From NCBI RefSeq assembly GCF_006716445.1, contig NZ_VFPA01000003.1:868001-932000 (forward strand): a DNA stretch of 64,000 nucleotides, written 5' to 3'. Numbering within the stretch: the stretch's first letter is position 1; every line of letters begins with the position of its first letter. This stretch comes from Pseudonocardia kunmingensis (GTDB lineage: Bacteria > Actinomycetota > Actinomycetes > Mycobacteriales > Pseudonocardiaceae). This document shows, one piece after another, positions 8,529 through 15,769 of this stretch. Below the pieces are notes generated by a model. That model saw only the letters and a list, made by a program, of their open reading frames with translations, made no database searches and was not told the DNA's origin. Made by a program: the position numbers and the translations under genes.

Positions 8529-8772
8529 ACGGGGGACTCGCCCTGCCCAAACGGGAGACTCGCCGGCCGCGGGCGAGTCTCCCGTCCCGACAGCGCGAGT
8601 CCCCCGTCCCGACAGCCCGAGTCCCCCGTCCCGACAGCCCGAGTCCCCCGTCCCGACAGCCCGAGTCCCCCGTCCCGACAGCCCGAGTCCCCCGTCCCGA
8701 CAGCCCGAGTCCCCCGTCCCGACAGCCCGAGTCCCCCGTCCCGACAGCCCGAGTCCCCCGTCCCGACGGGCG
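8529..8772. repeat. 22-bp-period GAGTC array B (2 reverse + 9 forward units)
   Basis: Reverse cores GGGGGACTC (8531) and GGGAGACTC (8553), then forward cores at 8575, 8597, 8619, 8641, 8663, 8685, 8707, 8729 and 8751, every one exactly 22 bp apart. From 8613 to 8770 the forward units are almost identical (GAGTCCCCCGTCCCGACAGC plus two bases), suggesting recent tandem expansion; the outer units are older and use GAGTCTCCC. A degenerate unit CGAGTTCCG follows at 8771. Located between convergent genes, 40 bp after the siderophore-reductase stop. The rest of the 397-bp gap up to 8888 shows no gene. Confidence 0.95.
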
Positions 8773-8888
8773 AGTTCCGCCGAGTGTCGGCAGCGCGCCT
8801 CCTTCGGCGTGGCCGCGGGCAGGTGCCACCGAGCCGGGCGCAGAACCGGGCCCGCGGACACCCGCCCGTGGCGTCGGGGCGTGGCCGG

Positions 8889-9560
8889 TCAGCCGGCCGG
8901 CTCCGGCACCGCGGACGGCCGCGGCCGCGGCGCGACCGGCTCGGGCGGACCCACGTGCGCGTCCAGCCACACCACCACCGGCGCGGCGGCCCGCCAGGCG
9001 CGCCGGACCCGCTCGAGCGGCTCCCGGGTGGCGAGCCACTCCCCCACCGGCCAGGAGGTGACGACCTGCAGCCCGCCGTGGCGCAGCAGCCCGATGCGCG
9101 GGTGGTCGGCACGGAACCCGCGCGGCGTGCCGCGCAACGCGCGGCCGCGATCGACGGTGTGCCCCGCGAGCAGCAGCGCCAGCTCGTCGCCCGCAGGCCC
9201 GTCCACGGCGGAGCGGTAGCAGCGCAGCTGCCGGCCGTCGAACGACCAGTGCCCGGCCGATGCGGACAAGGCGCCTGCCGACAGCACGACCGAGAGCGCG
9301 CACCCGCCCGGGCTGCGGGCGACACCGCCGACGTCGGTGCGGTAGGGCGGGACGTCGGGCCGGAACCGGCGGTTGCGGTAAGGCCGCAGCACGCGGACCG
9401 GGCCGAACTCCGGCTCCAGCTCGGCCGCGAGCGCGCGCATCGGGGCGTGCGCCGCCGCGTGCCGGTGCCCGTGCACCGACCAGAACTCACGGGTGTTGTC
9501 GGCCGCGATCTCGGCGAGGAACGCGGTGGCGTCGCCCGGCCAGCCCTCGAACGTGGTCAT
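8889..9560 (-). CDS. DUF2461 family protein
   Basis: A 223-residue protein beginning MTTFEGWPGDATAFLAEI, with the family hallmarks NTREFWSVHGHR, LRPYRNRRFRPDVPPYRTDVGG and a central LSVVLSAGAL strand. DUF2461 proteins are widespread in bacteria and have no agreed function; no catalytic site can be named. The chosen ATG gives the usual family start and removes a 50-residue upstream extension read from the intergenic region. It is divergent from the response-regulator gene (130-bp gap) and convergent with the siderophore reductase across array B. Confidence 0.82.
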   Translation of the reverse strand: MTTFEGWPGDATAFLAEIAADNTREFWSVHGHRHAAAHAPMRALAAELEPEFGPVRVLRPYRNRRFRPDVPPYRTDVGGVARSPGGCALSVVLSAGALSASAGHWSFDGRQLRCYRSAVDGPAGDELALLLAGHTVDRGRALRGTPRGFRADHPRIGLLRHGGLQVVTSWPVGEWLATREPLERVRRAWRAAAPVVVWLDAHVGPPEPVAPRPRPSAVPEPAG

Positions 9561-9690
9561 GCCGTCCTCCTGTCGGTGGAAATACCGGCATTGACGACGG
9601 CGGAGGCTGCGCGGTTCCGTCCTTTCTCGCACAGCTCGCGCACAGGATCCGCCCATCGGGGCCACAGCCGCGCGGGCGAGGCTGACTAGC

Positions 9691-10431
9691 ATGGCGACGG
9701 TGCGAGGCACGGCTCCTGAGCTACGACGCGCGGACGGGGGCCCGATCCGCGTCCTCGTGGTCGACGACGAGACCGCCCTCGCCGAGCTGCTCTCGATGGC
9801 CCTGCGCTACGAGGGTTGGGACGTGCGGACGGCCGCCGACGGCACCACCGCCGTCCGCCTCGCGCGCGAGCACCGCCCCGACGCCGTGGTGCTCGACGTG
9901 ATGCTCCCCGACCTCGACGGCCTCGAGGTGCTGCGCCGGATGCGCGCCGAGACCCCCGAGGTGCCGGTCCTGTTCCTCACCGCACGCGACGCCGTGGAGG
10001 ACCGGATCGCCGGGCTGACGGCGGGCGGCGACGACTACGTCACCAAACCGTTCAGCCTCGAAGAGCTGATCGCGCGGCTGCGCGGGCTGCTGCGCCGCTC
10101 CGGGATGGCGGCCGCGCGGCAGGGGTCCCAGCTCGTCGTCGGCGACCTGGTGCTCGACGAGGACAGCCACGAGGTCCGCCGCGGTGACGACCTCGTGGAG
10201 CTCACCGCCACCGAGTTCGAGCTGCTGCGCTACCTGATGCGCAACCCGCGCCGCGTGCTGTCCAAGGCCCAGATCCTCGACCGCGTGTGGAACTACGACT
10301 TCGGCGGCCAGTCCAACGTGGTCGAGCTCTACGTGTCCTACCTGCGCAAGAAGATCGACGCCGGGCGCTCGCCGATGATCCACACCGTCCGTGGAGCGGG
10401 CTACGTGCTCAAACCGGCGGCGGAGGGGTGA
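9691..10431 (+). CDS. OmpR/PhoB-type response regulator
   Basis: A 246-residue two-component regulator. The receiver domain (about 19-130) shows VLVVDDE, phospho-acceptor D69 in VVLDVMLP, T97 and K119 (DYVTKPFS); the winged-helix DNA-binding domain (about 145-242) ends in NVVELYVSYLRKKIDAG and IHTVRGAGYVLKP. The ATG at 9691 is in frame with a GTG at 9700; TAGCAT at 9687-9692 lies 7 nt before that GTG, the spacing of a leaderless promoter, so the true protein may begin VRGTAPEL. Its stop overlaps the kinase start (GTGA). The downstream glycosyltransferases are likely, but unproven, targets. Confidence 0.92.
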   Translation: MATVRGTAPELRRADGGPIRVLVVDDETALAELLSMALRYEGWDVRTAADGTTAVRLAREHRPDAVVLDVMLPDLDGLEVLRRMRAETPEVPVLFLTARDAVEDRIAGLTAGGDDYVTKPFSLEELIARLRGLLRRSGMAAARQGSQLVVGDLVLDEDSHEVRRGDDLVELTATEFELLRYLMRNPRRVLSKAQILDRVWNYDFGGQSNVVELYVSYLRKKIDAGRSPMIHTVRGAGYVLKPAAEG

Positions 10432-11834
10432 CCGGACGGTCCCTGCGGACCCGGCTGGTGGCGGCGATGCTGCTGCTGCTGGCCATCGCGTCGACCGTGA
10501 TCGCGGTGGTCACCGCGGTCGCCCTGCGCGAGTTCCTGATCGACCGGTTGGACGACGAGCTGCGCGCGTCCAACCGGGTGCTCATCCGCGCCGAGCCGGG
10601 GTCGCCGCCCACCGTGGCGCTGGCCCACCCCGGCCCCCGGCCGCCCGACAGCCTCACCGCGGTCGTGCGGGACGGCAACGTGCTCGCCGCGGGCGTGTTC
10701 CCCCTCGGCCAGGACGTGCTGCCGGTGCCTGCGGTGGAGTACCCCGACCTGGCCGGGGTGCCGGCCGGGGCGCCGCCGCGCAGCGTCGACCTCGGCGAGC
10801 TCGGCGACTACCGCGTGGTCGCGACCCGGACGCCGATCGGGGACGTCATCGTCAGCGGCATGCCGGAGGCGGGCGTGCAGGCCACGGTGACCCGGCTGGT
10901 GCTCATCGAGCTGGTGGTCACCGGGGTCGCGCTGGCCGGGGCGGGCACCGCGGCCGCGATGGCCGTCCGGCACGAGCTGCGCCCGCTGGAGCGGGTGGCG
11001 ACCACCGCCGCGCGGGTGAGCGCGCTGCCGCTGGACCGCGGCGAGGTCTCGCTGGCCGACCGGGTGCCGGACGCCGACCCGCGCACCGAGGTGGGCCAGG
11101 TCGGCGCGGCGCTCAACCGGATGCTCGACCACGTCGGGTCCGCGCTGGAGGCGCGGCACGCCAGCGAGATGCGGCTGCGGCAGTTCGTCGCGGACGCCAG
11201 CCACGAGCTGCGCACCCCGCTCGCCGCGATCAGCGGCTACACCGAGCTCACCCGCCGCGGCGAGCTCCCCGCGGACGCCGAGTACTCGCTCACCCGCATC
11301 GCCTCGCAGGCCGAACGGATGACGACGCTGGTGGAGGACCTGCTCCTGCTGGCCCGGCTCGACGCGGGGCGTCCGCTCGAAGGCGGCGAGGTCGACCTCA
11401 CCCGGCTCGTCGTCGACGCCGTGGCCGACGCCCACGCGGCCGGCCCGGACCACGACTGGCGGCTCGCCGCGCCCGAGCACCCACTGGTGGTGCCGGGCGA
11501 TGCCTCGCGGCTGGCCCAGGTGCTGGCCAACCTGCTGGCCAACGCCCGCGCGCACACCCCGCCCGGCACCTCCGTGACGGTCGCGCTGGCGGCCGAGCGG
11601 GGCGACGCCCTGATCTCCGTCGCGGACAACGGCCCGGGCATCGCGCCCGAGCTGCTGCCGAACGTCTTCGAGCGGTTCGCCCGCGGCTCGACCTCCCGCT
11701 CCCGGGACAACGGCAGCACCGGCCTCGGCCTGGCGATCGTGCGCGCGGTCGTGACGGCGCACCGCGGCACGGTCGCGGTCACCAGCCACCCCGGCCGCAC
11801 CGAGTTCACCGTCCGCCTCCCCACCGGCCCCTGA
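10428..11834 (+). CDS. Two-component sensor histidine kinase
   Basis: A 468-residue membrane kinase paired with the preceding regulator by a 4-bp overlap. Transmembrane helix 1 is at about 10-35, an extracytoplasmic sensor loop spans about 36-152, helix 2 about 153-178, then a HAMP-like linker, the DHp helix with H259 in DASHELRTPL, N-box (LANLLANARAH, about 366-376), G1 box DNGPGIAP (400-407) and GSTGLGLAIV (G2, about 429-438). Architecture matches actinobacterial OmpR-coupled kinases of the MtrB/PrrB type. The signal is unknown; location next to envelope glycosyltransferases suggests a cell-surface cue. Confidence 0.92.
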   Translation: MTGRSLRTRLVAAMLLLLAIASTVIAVVTAVALREFLIDRLDDELRASNRVLIRAEPGSPPTVALAHPGPRPPDSLTAVVRDGNVLAAGVFPLGQDVLPVPAVEYPDLAGVPAGAPPRSVDLGELGDYRVVATRTPIGDVIVSGMPEAGVQATVTRLVLIELVVTGVALAGAGTAAAMAVRHELRPLERVATTAARVSALPLDRGEVSLADRVPDADPRTEVGQVGAALNRMLDHVGSALEARHASEMRLRQFVADASHELRTPLAAISGYTELTRRGELPADAEYSLTRIASQAERMTTLVEDLLLLARLDAGRPLEGGEVDLTRLVVDAVADAHAAGPDHDWRLAAPEHPLVVPGDASRLAQVLANLLANARAHTPPGTSVTVALAAERGDALISVADNGPGIAPELLPNVFERFARGSTSRSRDNGSTGLGLAIVRAVVTAHRGTVAVTSHPGRTEFTVRLPTGP

Positions 11835-11911
11835 CACGCTCACACACCGACTCCTGCGCTCGCACACCGACTGCAGTCGATGTGGCACCACCGAAATCGG
11901 TGTGTGAGCGG
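11832..11911. repeat. 80-nt hairpin-forming element, copy 1
   Basis: Begins inside the kinase stop codon. It contains CTCACACACCGACTCC, a second partial copy CGCACACCGACTGCAGTCG and the inverse complement AATCGGTGTGTGAG, so alternative hairpins are possible: either CACACCGACT copy can pair with the AATCGGTGTG arm. TGCAGTCGATGTG follows the second arm. A near-identical copy lies 134 bp downstream. No coding potential. Confidence 0.8.
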
Positions 11912-11965
11912 ACGCAACGGCCCGGCCCACCGCGGGCCCCGGGGCAACGATCGGCCGCCCGCCCT

Positions 11966-12045
11966 TGACGCGCTCACACACCGACTCCTGCACTCACACA
12001 CCGACTGCAGTCGATGTGACAGCACCGGAATCGGTGTGTGAGTGG
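11966..12045. repeat. 80-nt hairpin-forming element, copy 2
   Basis: Same length and order of parts as copy 1 with only a handful of substitutions (for example TGACGCGCTCACACACC versus TGACACGCTCACACACC), several of which keep pairing in the stem. The 54-bp spacer between the copies is unrelated. It ends 77 bp before the GT39 start and could attenuate or process the kinase-glycosyltransferase transcript. Confidence 0.8.
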
Positions 12046-12122
12046 GCGCACGCGGTCGCACACAGGTCTTGCACAGCTCGCCCACCGGGCCGGCACAGCG
12101 CCCCGCTGCACCCTCGGGCGGC

Positions 12123-14162
12123 GTGGCCACGACGATCGACACCCGCACCGGAGAACCTCCCGCCCCGCTCCCCCACCGCTCGCCGTGGCCGCGCCGGACC
12201 GCGGTGGGCGGCCTGCTCGCCGGCACCGCGGTGCTCTACCTGTGGGGCCTGTCCGCGTCCGGCTGGGCCAACGCGTTCTACGCCGCGGCCGCGCAGGCCG
12301 GTGCCGAGAGCTGGTCGGCCTGGTTCTTCGGCTCCTCCGACCCGGCGAACGCGATCACCGTGGACAAGACGCCTGCCGCGCTGTGGGTGACCGGGCTGTC
12401 GGTGCGGCTGTTCGGGCTGAGCAGCTGGAGCGTGCTCGTCCCGCAGGCGCTGATGGGCGTGGCGACGGTCGCGCTGCTGTACGCGACCGTGCGGCGCACC
12501 GCAGGCACCGCGGCCGGGCTGCTGGCCGGCGCCGTGCTCGCGCTCACGCCGGTGGCCGTGCTGATGTTCCGGTTCAACAACCCGGACGCGCTGCTCACGC
12601 TGCTGCTGGTCGGCGCGGCGTACGCGACCCTGCGCGCGGTGGAGGCCGGCCGGACCCGCTGGCTGCTGCTGGCCGCCGTGCTCGTCGGGTTCGGGTTCCT
12701 CACGAAGATGCTGCAGGCGTTCCTCGTGCTGCCGGTGTTCGCGGCGGTGTGGCTCGCGGCCGCGCCGGTCGCGGTCGGGCGGCGGGTGCGCGACCTGCTG
12801 CCGGCGGGCGTCGCGGTGCTCGTCAGCGCGGGCTGGTGGGTGCTCGTGGTCGAGCTGTGGCCCGCCGACGCGCGGCCCTACATCGGCGGGTCGCAGACCA
12901 ACAGCGTGCTCGAGCTCGTGTTCGGCTACAACGGCATCGGTCGCCTCACCGGTGACGAGGTCGGCAGCGTCGGCGGGGTGGTGGCTACCCCGGGCGGCTC
13001 CCCGACCGGCGGCACCTGGGGCCGGACCGGGCTCACCCGCCTGCTCACCGGCAACCTCGCCGGGGACGCGTCCTGGCTGCTCCCGGCCGCGCTGGTGCTG
13101 CTCGTCGCGCTGCTGTGGTGGACGCGCCGCGCGCCGCGGACCGACCGCGTGCGTGCGGCGGCGCTCGTCTGGGGTGGCTGGCTCGTCGTGCACGTCGCGG
13201 TGTTCAGCCTGATGGCCGGGATCTTCCACGGCTACTACCAGGTGGTGCTCGCGCCGGCGGTCGGGGCGCTGGTCGGTATCGGGGCGGTCGTGCTCTGGCG
13301 CAGGCGGGCCGGGCTCGCGGCGCGGGTCGTGCTCGCGGCGGTGCTCGCGGTGTCGGCGGGGTGGGCGTTCGTGCTGCTGCGCCGCGCCCCGGACTGGCAG
13401 CCGTGGCTCGCCTGGACGGTGCTCGCCCTCGGGGCGGGCGGCGCCGCAGGCCTGCTCGCGGTGCACCGGCTGAACCGCGCGGCGGCGGCCGGGGTGCTCG
13501 GCGTCGCCGTGGTGGCGGCGCTCGCCGCGCCGGCGGCATGGTCGCTCGCCACGGCGGCGAGCCCGCACCGCGGCGCCATCCCCTTCGCCGGACCGGCGGA
13601 CGGGCGACCGGGCGGCGGTGGCATCCGCATCGGCGGCGGGCCGCCCGACGGCGGCACCGGTCCACGCGACGGCGCCGCGGTCGATGGCCCGGACCCGATG
13701 GGGCCCGGCGGGCCCGGTGCCGGACAGGCCGGTGCGAGACCGGGCGGGGCCGGACAGGGCGGGGCGATCCCGGGCGACGGGGTCCTGTTCGGGGGCAACC
13801 TGCTCGGCGCCCCACCCCCGCCGGCCGCGGTGAACGCGCTCCTGCAGCAGGACGCCGCGGCCTTCACCTGGGCGGCGGCGACCATCGGCTCCAACAGCGC
13901 CGCCGCCCTACAGCTCGGCAGCGGCGAGCCGGTGATGGCGCTGGGCGGGTTCAACGGCACCGATCCGGCCCCCACCCTGGAGCAGTTCCAGCAGCTCGTC
14001 GCGCAGCAGCGGGTGCACTACTTCGTCGGCGACGCCGGCCGCAGCAACACCGCGAGCGGCGGCAGCGACGAGGCCCACCGGATCGGCCTTTGGGTCGAGG
14101 CCACGTTCACCCCGGTGTCGATCGACGGCACCACCGTCTACGATCTGACGCGGCCCCGGTGA
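12123..14162 (+). CDS. GT39 family membrane glycosyltransferase (ArnT/YkcB-like), copy 1
   Basis: A 679-residue polytopic protein of the GT-C fold that would transfer a sugar from a polyprenyl-phosphate donor outside the membrane. After a short Pro-rich lead, helix 1 (AVGGLLAGTAVLYLWGL) is followed by ANAFYAAAAQA, the acidic/PMT-type loop ANAITVDKTPAALWV, VRLFGLSSWSVLVPQAL, and FRFNNPDALLTLLLVG; several more helices extend to about residue 480. A Gly/Pro-rich linker (about 480-555) leads to a soluble C-terminal domain with NSAAALQLGSGEPVMALGGF typical of YkcB-like proteins. The GTG start excludes a non-hydrophobic upstream extension. It follows the two-component pair and is 38-45% similar by eye to copy 2 (my visual estimate only). 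Confidence 0.88.
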   Translation: MATTIDTRTGEPPAPLPHRSPWPRRTAVGGLLAGTAVLYLWGLSASGWANAFYAAAAQAGAESWSAWFFGSSDPANAITVDKTPAALWVTGLSVRLFGLSSWSVLVPQALMGVATVALLYATVRRTAGTAAGLLAGAVLALTPVAVLMFRFNNPDALLTLLLVGAAYATLRAVEAGRTRWLLLAAVLVGFGFLTKMLQAFLVLPVFAAVWLAAAPVAVGRRVRDLLPAGVAVLVSAGWWVLVVELWPADARPYIGGSQTNSVLELVFGYNGIGRLTGDEVGSVGGVVATPGGSPTGGTWGRTGLTRLLTGNLAGDASWLLPAALVLLVALLWWTRRAPRTDRVRAAALVWGGWLVVHVAVFSLMAGIFHGYYQVVLAPAVGALVGIGAVVLWRRRAGLAARVVLAAVLAVSAGWAFVLLRRAPDWQPWLAWTVLALGAGGAAGLLAVHRLNRAAAAGVLGVAVVAALAAPAAWSLATAASPHRGAIPFAGPADGRPGGGGIRIGGGPPDGGTGPRDGAAVDGPDPMGPGGPGAGQAGARPGGAGQGGAIPGDGVLFGGNLLGAPPPPAAVNALLQQDAAAFTWAAATIGSNSAAALQLGSGEPVMALGGFNGTDPAPTLEQFQQLVAQQRVHYFVGDAGRSNTASGGSDEAHRIGLWVEATFTPVSIDGTTVYDLTRPR

Positions 14163-14169
14163 GCACGGA

Positions 14170-14440
14170 CGCGCAACTCCCCGTGCCCGGATGCGCGACT
14201 CGCCCGCTGTCCGGCGAGTCCCGCGAACGAGCACGGCGAGTCCCGCATCTCGGCACGGTGAGTCGCGCGTTCCGGTACGGCGGGTCGCGCATCTCGACAC
14301 CTCCGACCGGGCACGGACCCGGAGTCGGGCGGGCGCGGGTGCCCGACCCGGGGGGACCCGAACGACGGGCTCACCGCGCTCGGGTGCCCGACTCGCCGGG
14401 CCCGGACCCCGGACTCCCCGCGCCCGGACGCGCGACTCGC
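14170..14440. repeat. 22-bp-period GAGTC/GACTC array C (three blocks, degenerate)
   Basis: Reverse cores AACTC (14175) and GACTC (14197); forward cores GAGTC (14216, 14238, 14260) and GGGTC (14282); a second reverse block GACTC (14390, 14412, 14434). Spacing within each block is exactly 22 bp. Units read, for example, GCGAGTCCCGCATCTCGG, a diverged version of the arrays at 5.3 and 8.6 kb. The array starts 13 bp after the GT39 stop and fills most of the 356-bp gap before the GT2-GtrA gene, in which I see no gene. Confidence 0.8.
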
Positions 14441-14518
14441 CCGGGCCGCCGCGGGTCCACAGGGGCCGCACAGGCCGGGCACACCGCGGCGACAGCGCCC
14501 GGGACGAGCGTCGAGGCC

Positions 14519-15769
14519 ATGAGCGTCGACACCGCGCCGAGCCCGCCGAACGCCGGCGACACCGGACGAACCGAGCGACCCGTGCTCGACGTCGTCGTGC
14601 CCGTGTACAACGAGCAGGCCGTGCTCGAGCGGTCGGTGCGCCGGCTGCACGAGCACCTCTCGGGCCACTTCCCGTACCCGTTCCGGATCACGATCGCGGA
14701 CAACGCGAGCACCGACGACACCCCGGCGGTCGCGGCGCGGCTGGCCGCGCAGCTGCCGCACGTCACGGCGCTGCGGCTGACCCAGAAGGGCCGGGGCCGG
14801 GCGCTGCGGACGGCGTGGACGGCCTCCGACGCCGCGGTGCTCGCCTACTGCGACGTGGACCTGTCCACCGACCTCGCGGCGCTGCTGCCGCTGGTCGCCC
14901 CGCTGATCTCCGGGCACTCCGACCTCGCGATCGGCACCCGGCTCGGGCGCGGGTCGCGGGTGGTGCGCGGTCCGAAGCGGGAGCTGATCTCGCTGGCCTA
15001 CAACCTGGTGCTGCGCGGCGCGCTCGCCGCCCGGTTCAGCGACGCGCAGTGCGGGTTCAAGGCGATCCGCGCCGACGTCGCGCGGCGGCTGCTGCCGCTG
15101 GTGGAGGACACCGGCTGGTTCTTCGACACCGAGCTGCTGGTGCTCGCCGAGCGCAGCGGGCTGCGCATCCACGAGGTGCCCGTGGACTGGGTGGACGACC
15201 CGGACAGCCGCGTCGACCTCGTCGCCACCGCGATCGCCGACCTGAAGGGGATCGCCCGCGTCGCCCGGGCGCTGGCCACCGGACGGCTGCCGCTCGCGGA
15301 GCTGCGCGGCACCCTCGGGAGGGGTGAGCTACCGGGCGTCCCGACCGGGATGCCGGCCGAACTGGTGCGGTTCGCACTGGTCGGGGTGTGCAGCACGCTC
15401 GCCTACCTCGCGCTGTACAGCCTGCTGCGCGCCGGCCTCGGCCCGTACGGGGCGAACCTCGTGGCGCTGGTGCTCACCGCCGTCGCCAACACCGCAGCCA
15501 ACCGGCGCCTGACGTTCGGCGTCCACGGCAGCAACCACGTCCTGCGGCACCACGCCCAGGGCCTCGTGGTGTTCGCGCTGGGGCTCGGGCTCACCAGCGG
15601 CGCGTTGGCCGCGCTCGCCGCGTGGGCGCCGGCCGCGGGCCACGCCGTCGAGGTCGTCGTGCTCGTCGCCGCGAACGCGCTGGCCACCGTGCTGCGCTTC
15701 GTCGCGCTCAGATCATGGATCTTCCGCCGCCGGGCGGCCACCCCCACCCGTCAGGAGAGCACCGCGTGA
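14519..15769 (+). CDS. GT2 glycosyltransferase fused to a GtrA-like membrane domain
   Basis: A 416-residue protein. Residues about 20-255 are a DPM1-like GT2 catalytic domain: VVVPVYNEQAVLERSV, ITIADNASTDDTP, the nucleotide-binding DVDLSTD (DxD) and the acceptor-side CGFKAIRAD and DTGWFFDTELL. Residues about 285-405 form four hydrophobic helices of the GtrA type (ELVRFALVGVCSTLAYLALY, ANTAANRRLTFG). Such fusions make polyprenyl-phosphate sugars and pass them across the membrane, which would supply the donor for the flanking GT39 enzymes. The stop overlaps the next GT39 start (GTGA), supporting co-translation. Confidence 0.88.
   Translation: MSVDTAPSPPNAGDTGRTERPVLDVVVPVYNEQAVLERSVRRLHEHLSGHFPYPFRITIADNASTDDTPAVAARLAAQLPHVTALRLTQKGRGRALRTAWTASDAAVLAYCDVDLSTDLAALLPLVAPLISGHSDLAIGTRLGRGSRVVRGPKRELISLAYNLVLRGALAARFSDAQCGFKAIRADVARRLLPLVEDTGWFFDTELLVLAERSGLRIHEVPVDWVDDPDSRVDLVATAIADLKGIARVARALATGRLPLAELRGTLGRGELPGVPTGMPAELVRFALVGVCSTLAYLALYSLLRAGLGPYGANLVALVLTAVANTAANRRLTFGVHGSNHVLRHHAQGLVVFALGLGLTSGALAALAAWAPAAGHAVEVVVLVAANALATVLRFVALRSWIFRRRAATPTRQESTA

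Noticed and set aside
8529..8772. CRISPR array
   Set aside because: Units are contiguous 22-mers without unique spacers and no cas gene is present; the arrays also switch strand.
8510..9219. Long open frames through array B with Ser/Pro repeats
   Set aside because: They come from the 22-bp repeat being free of stops in several frames; no conserved domain, no ribosome site, and different proteins arise on both strands.
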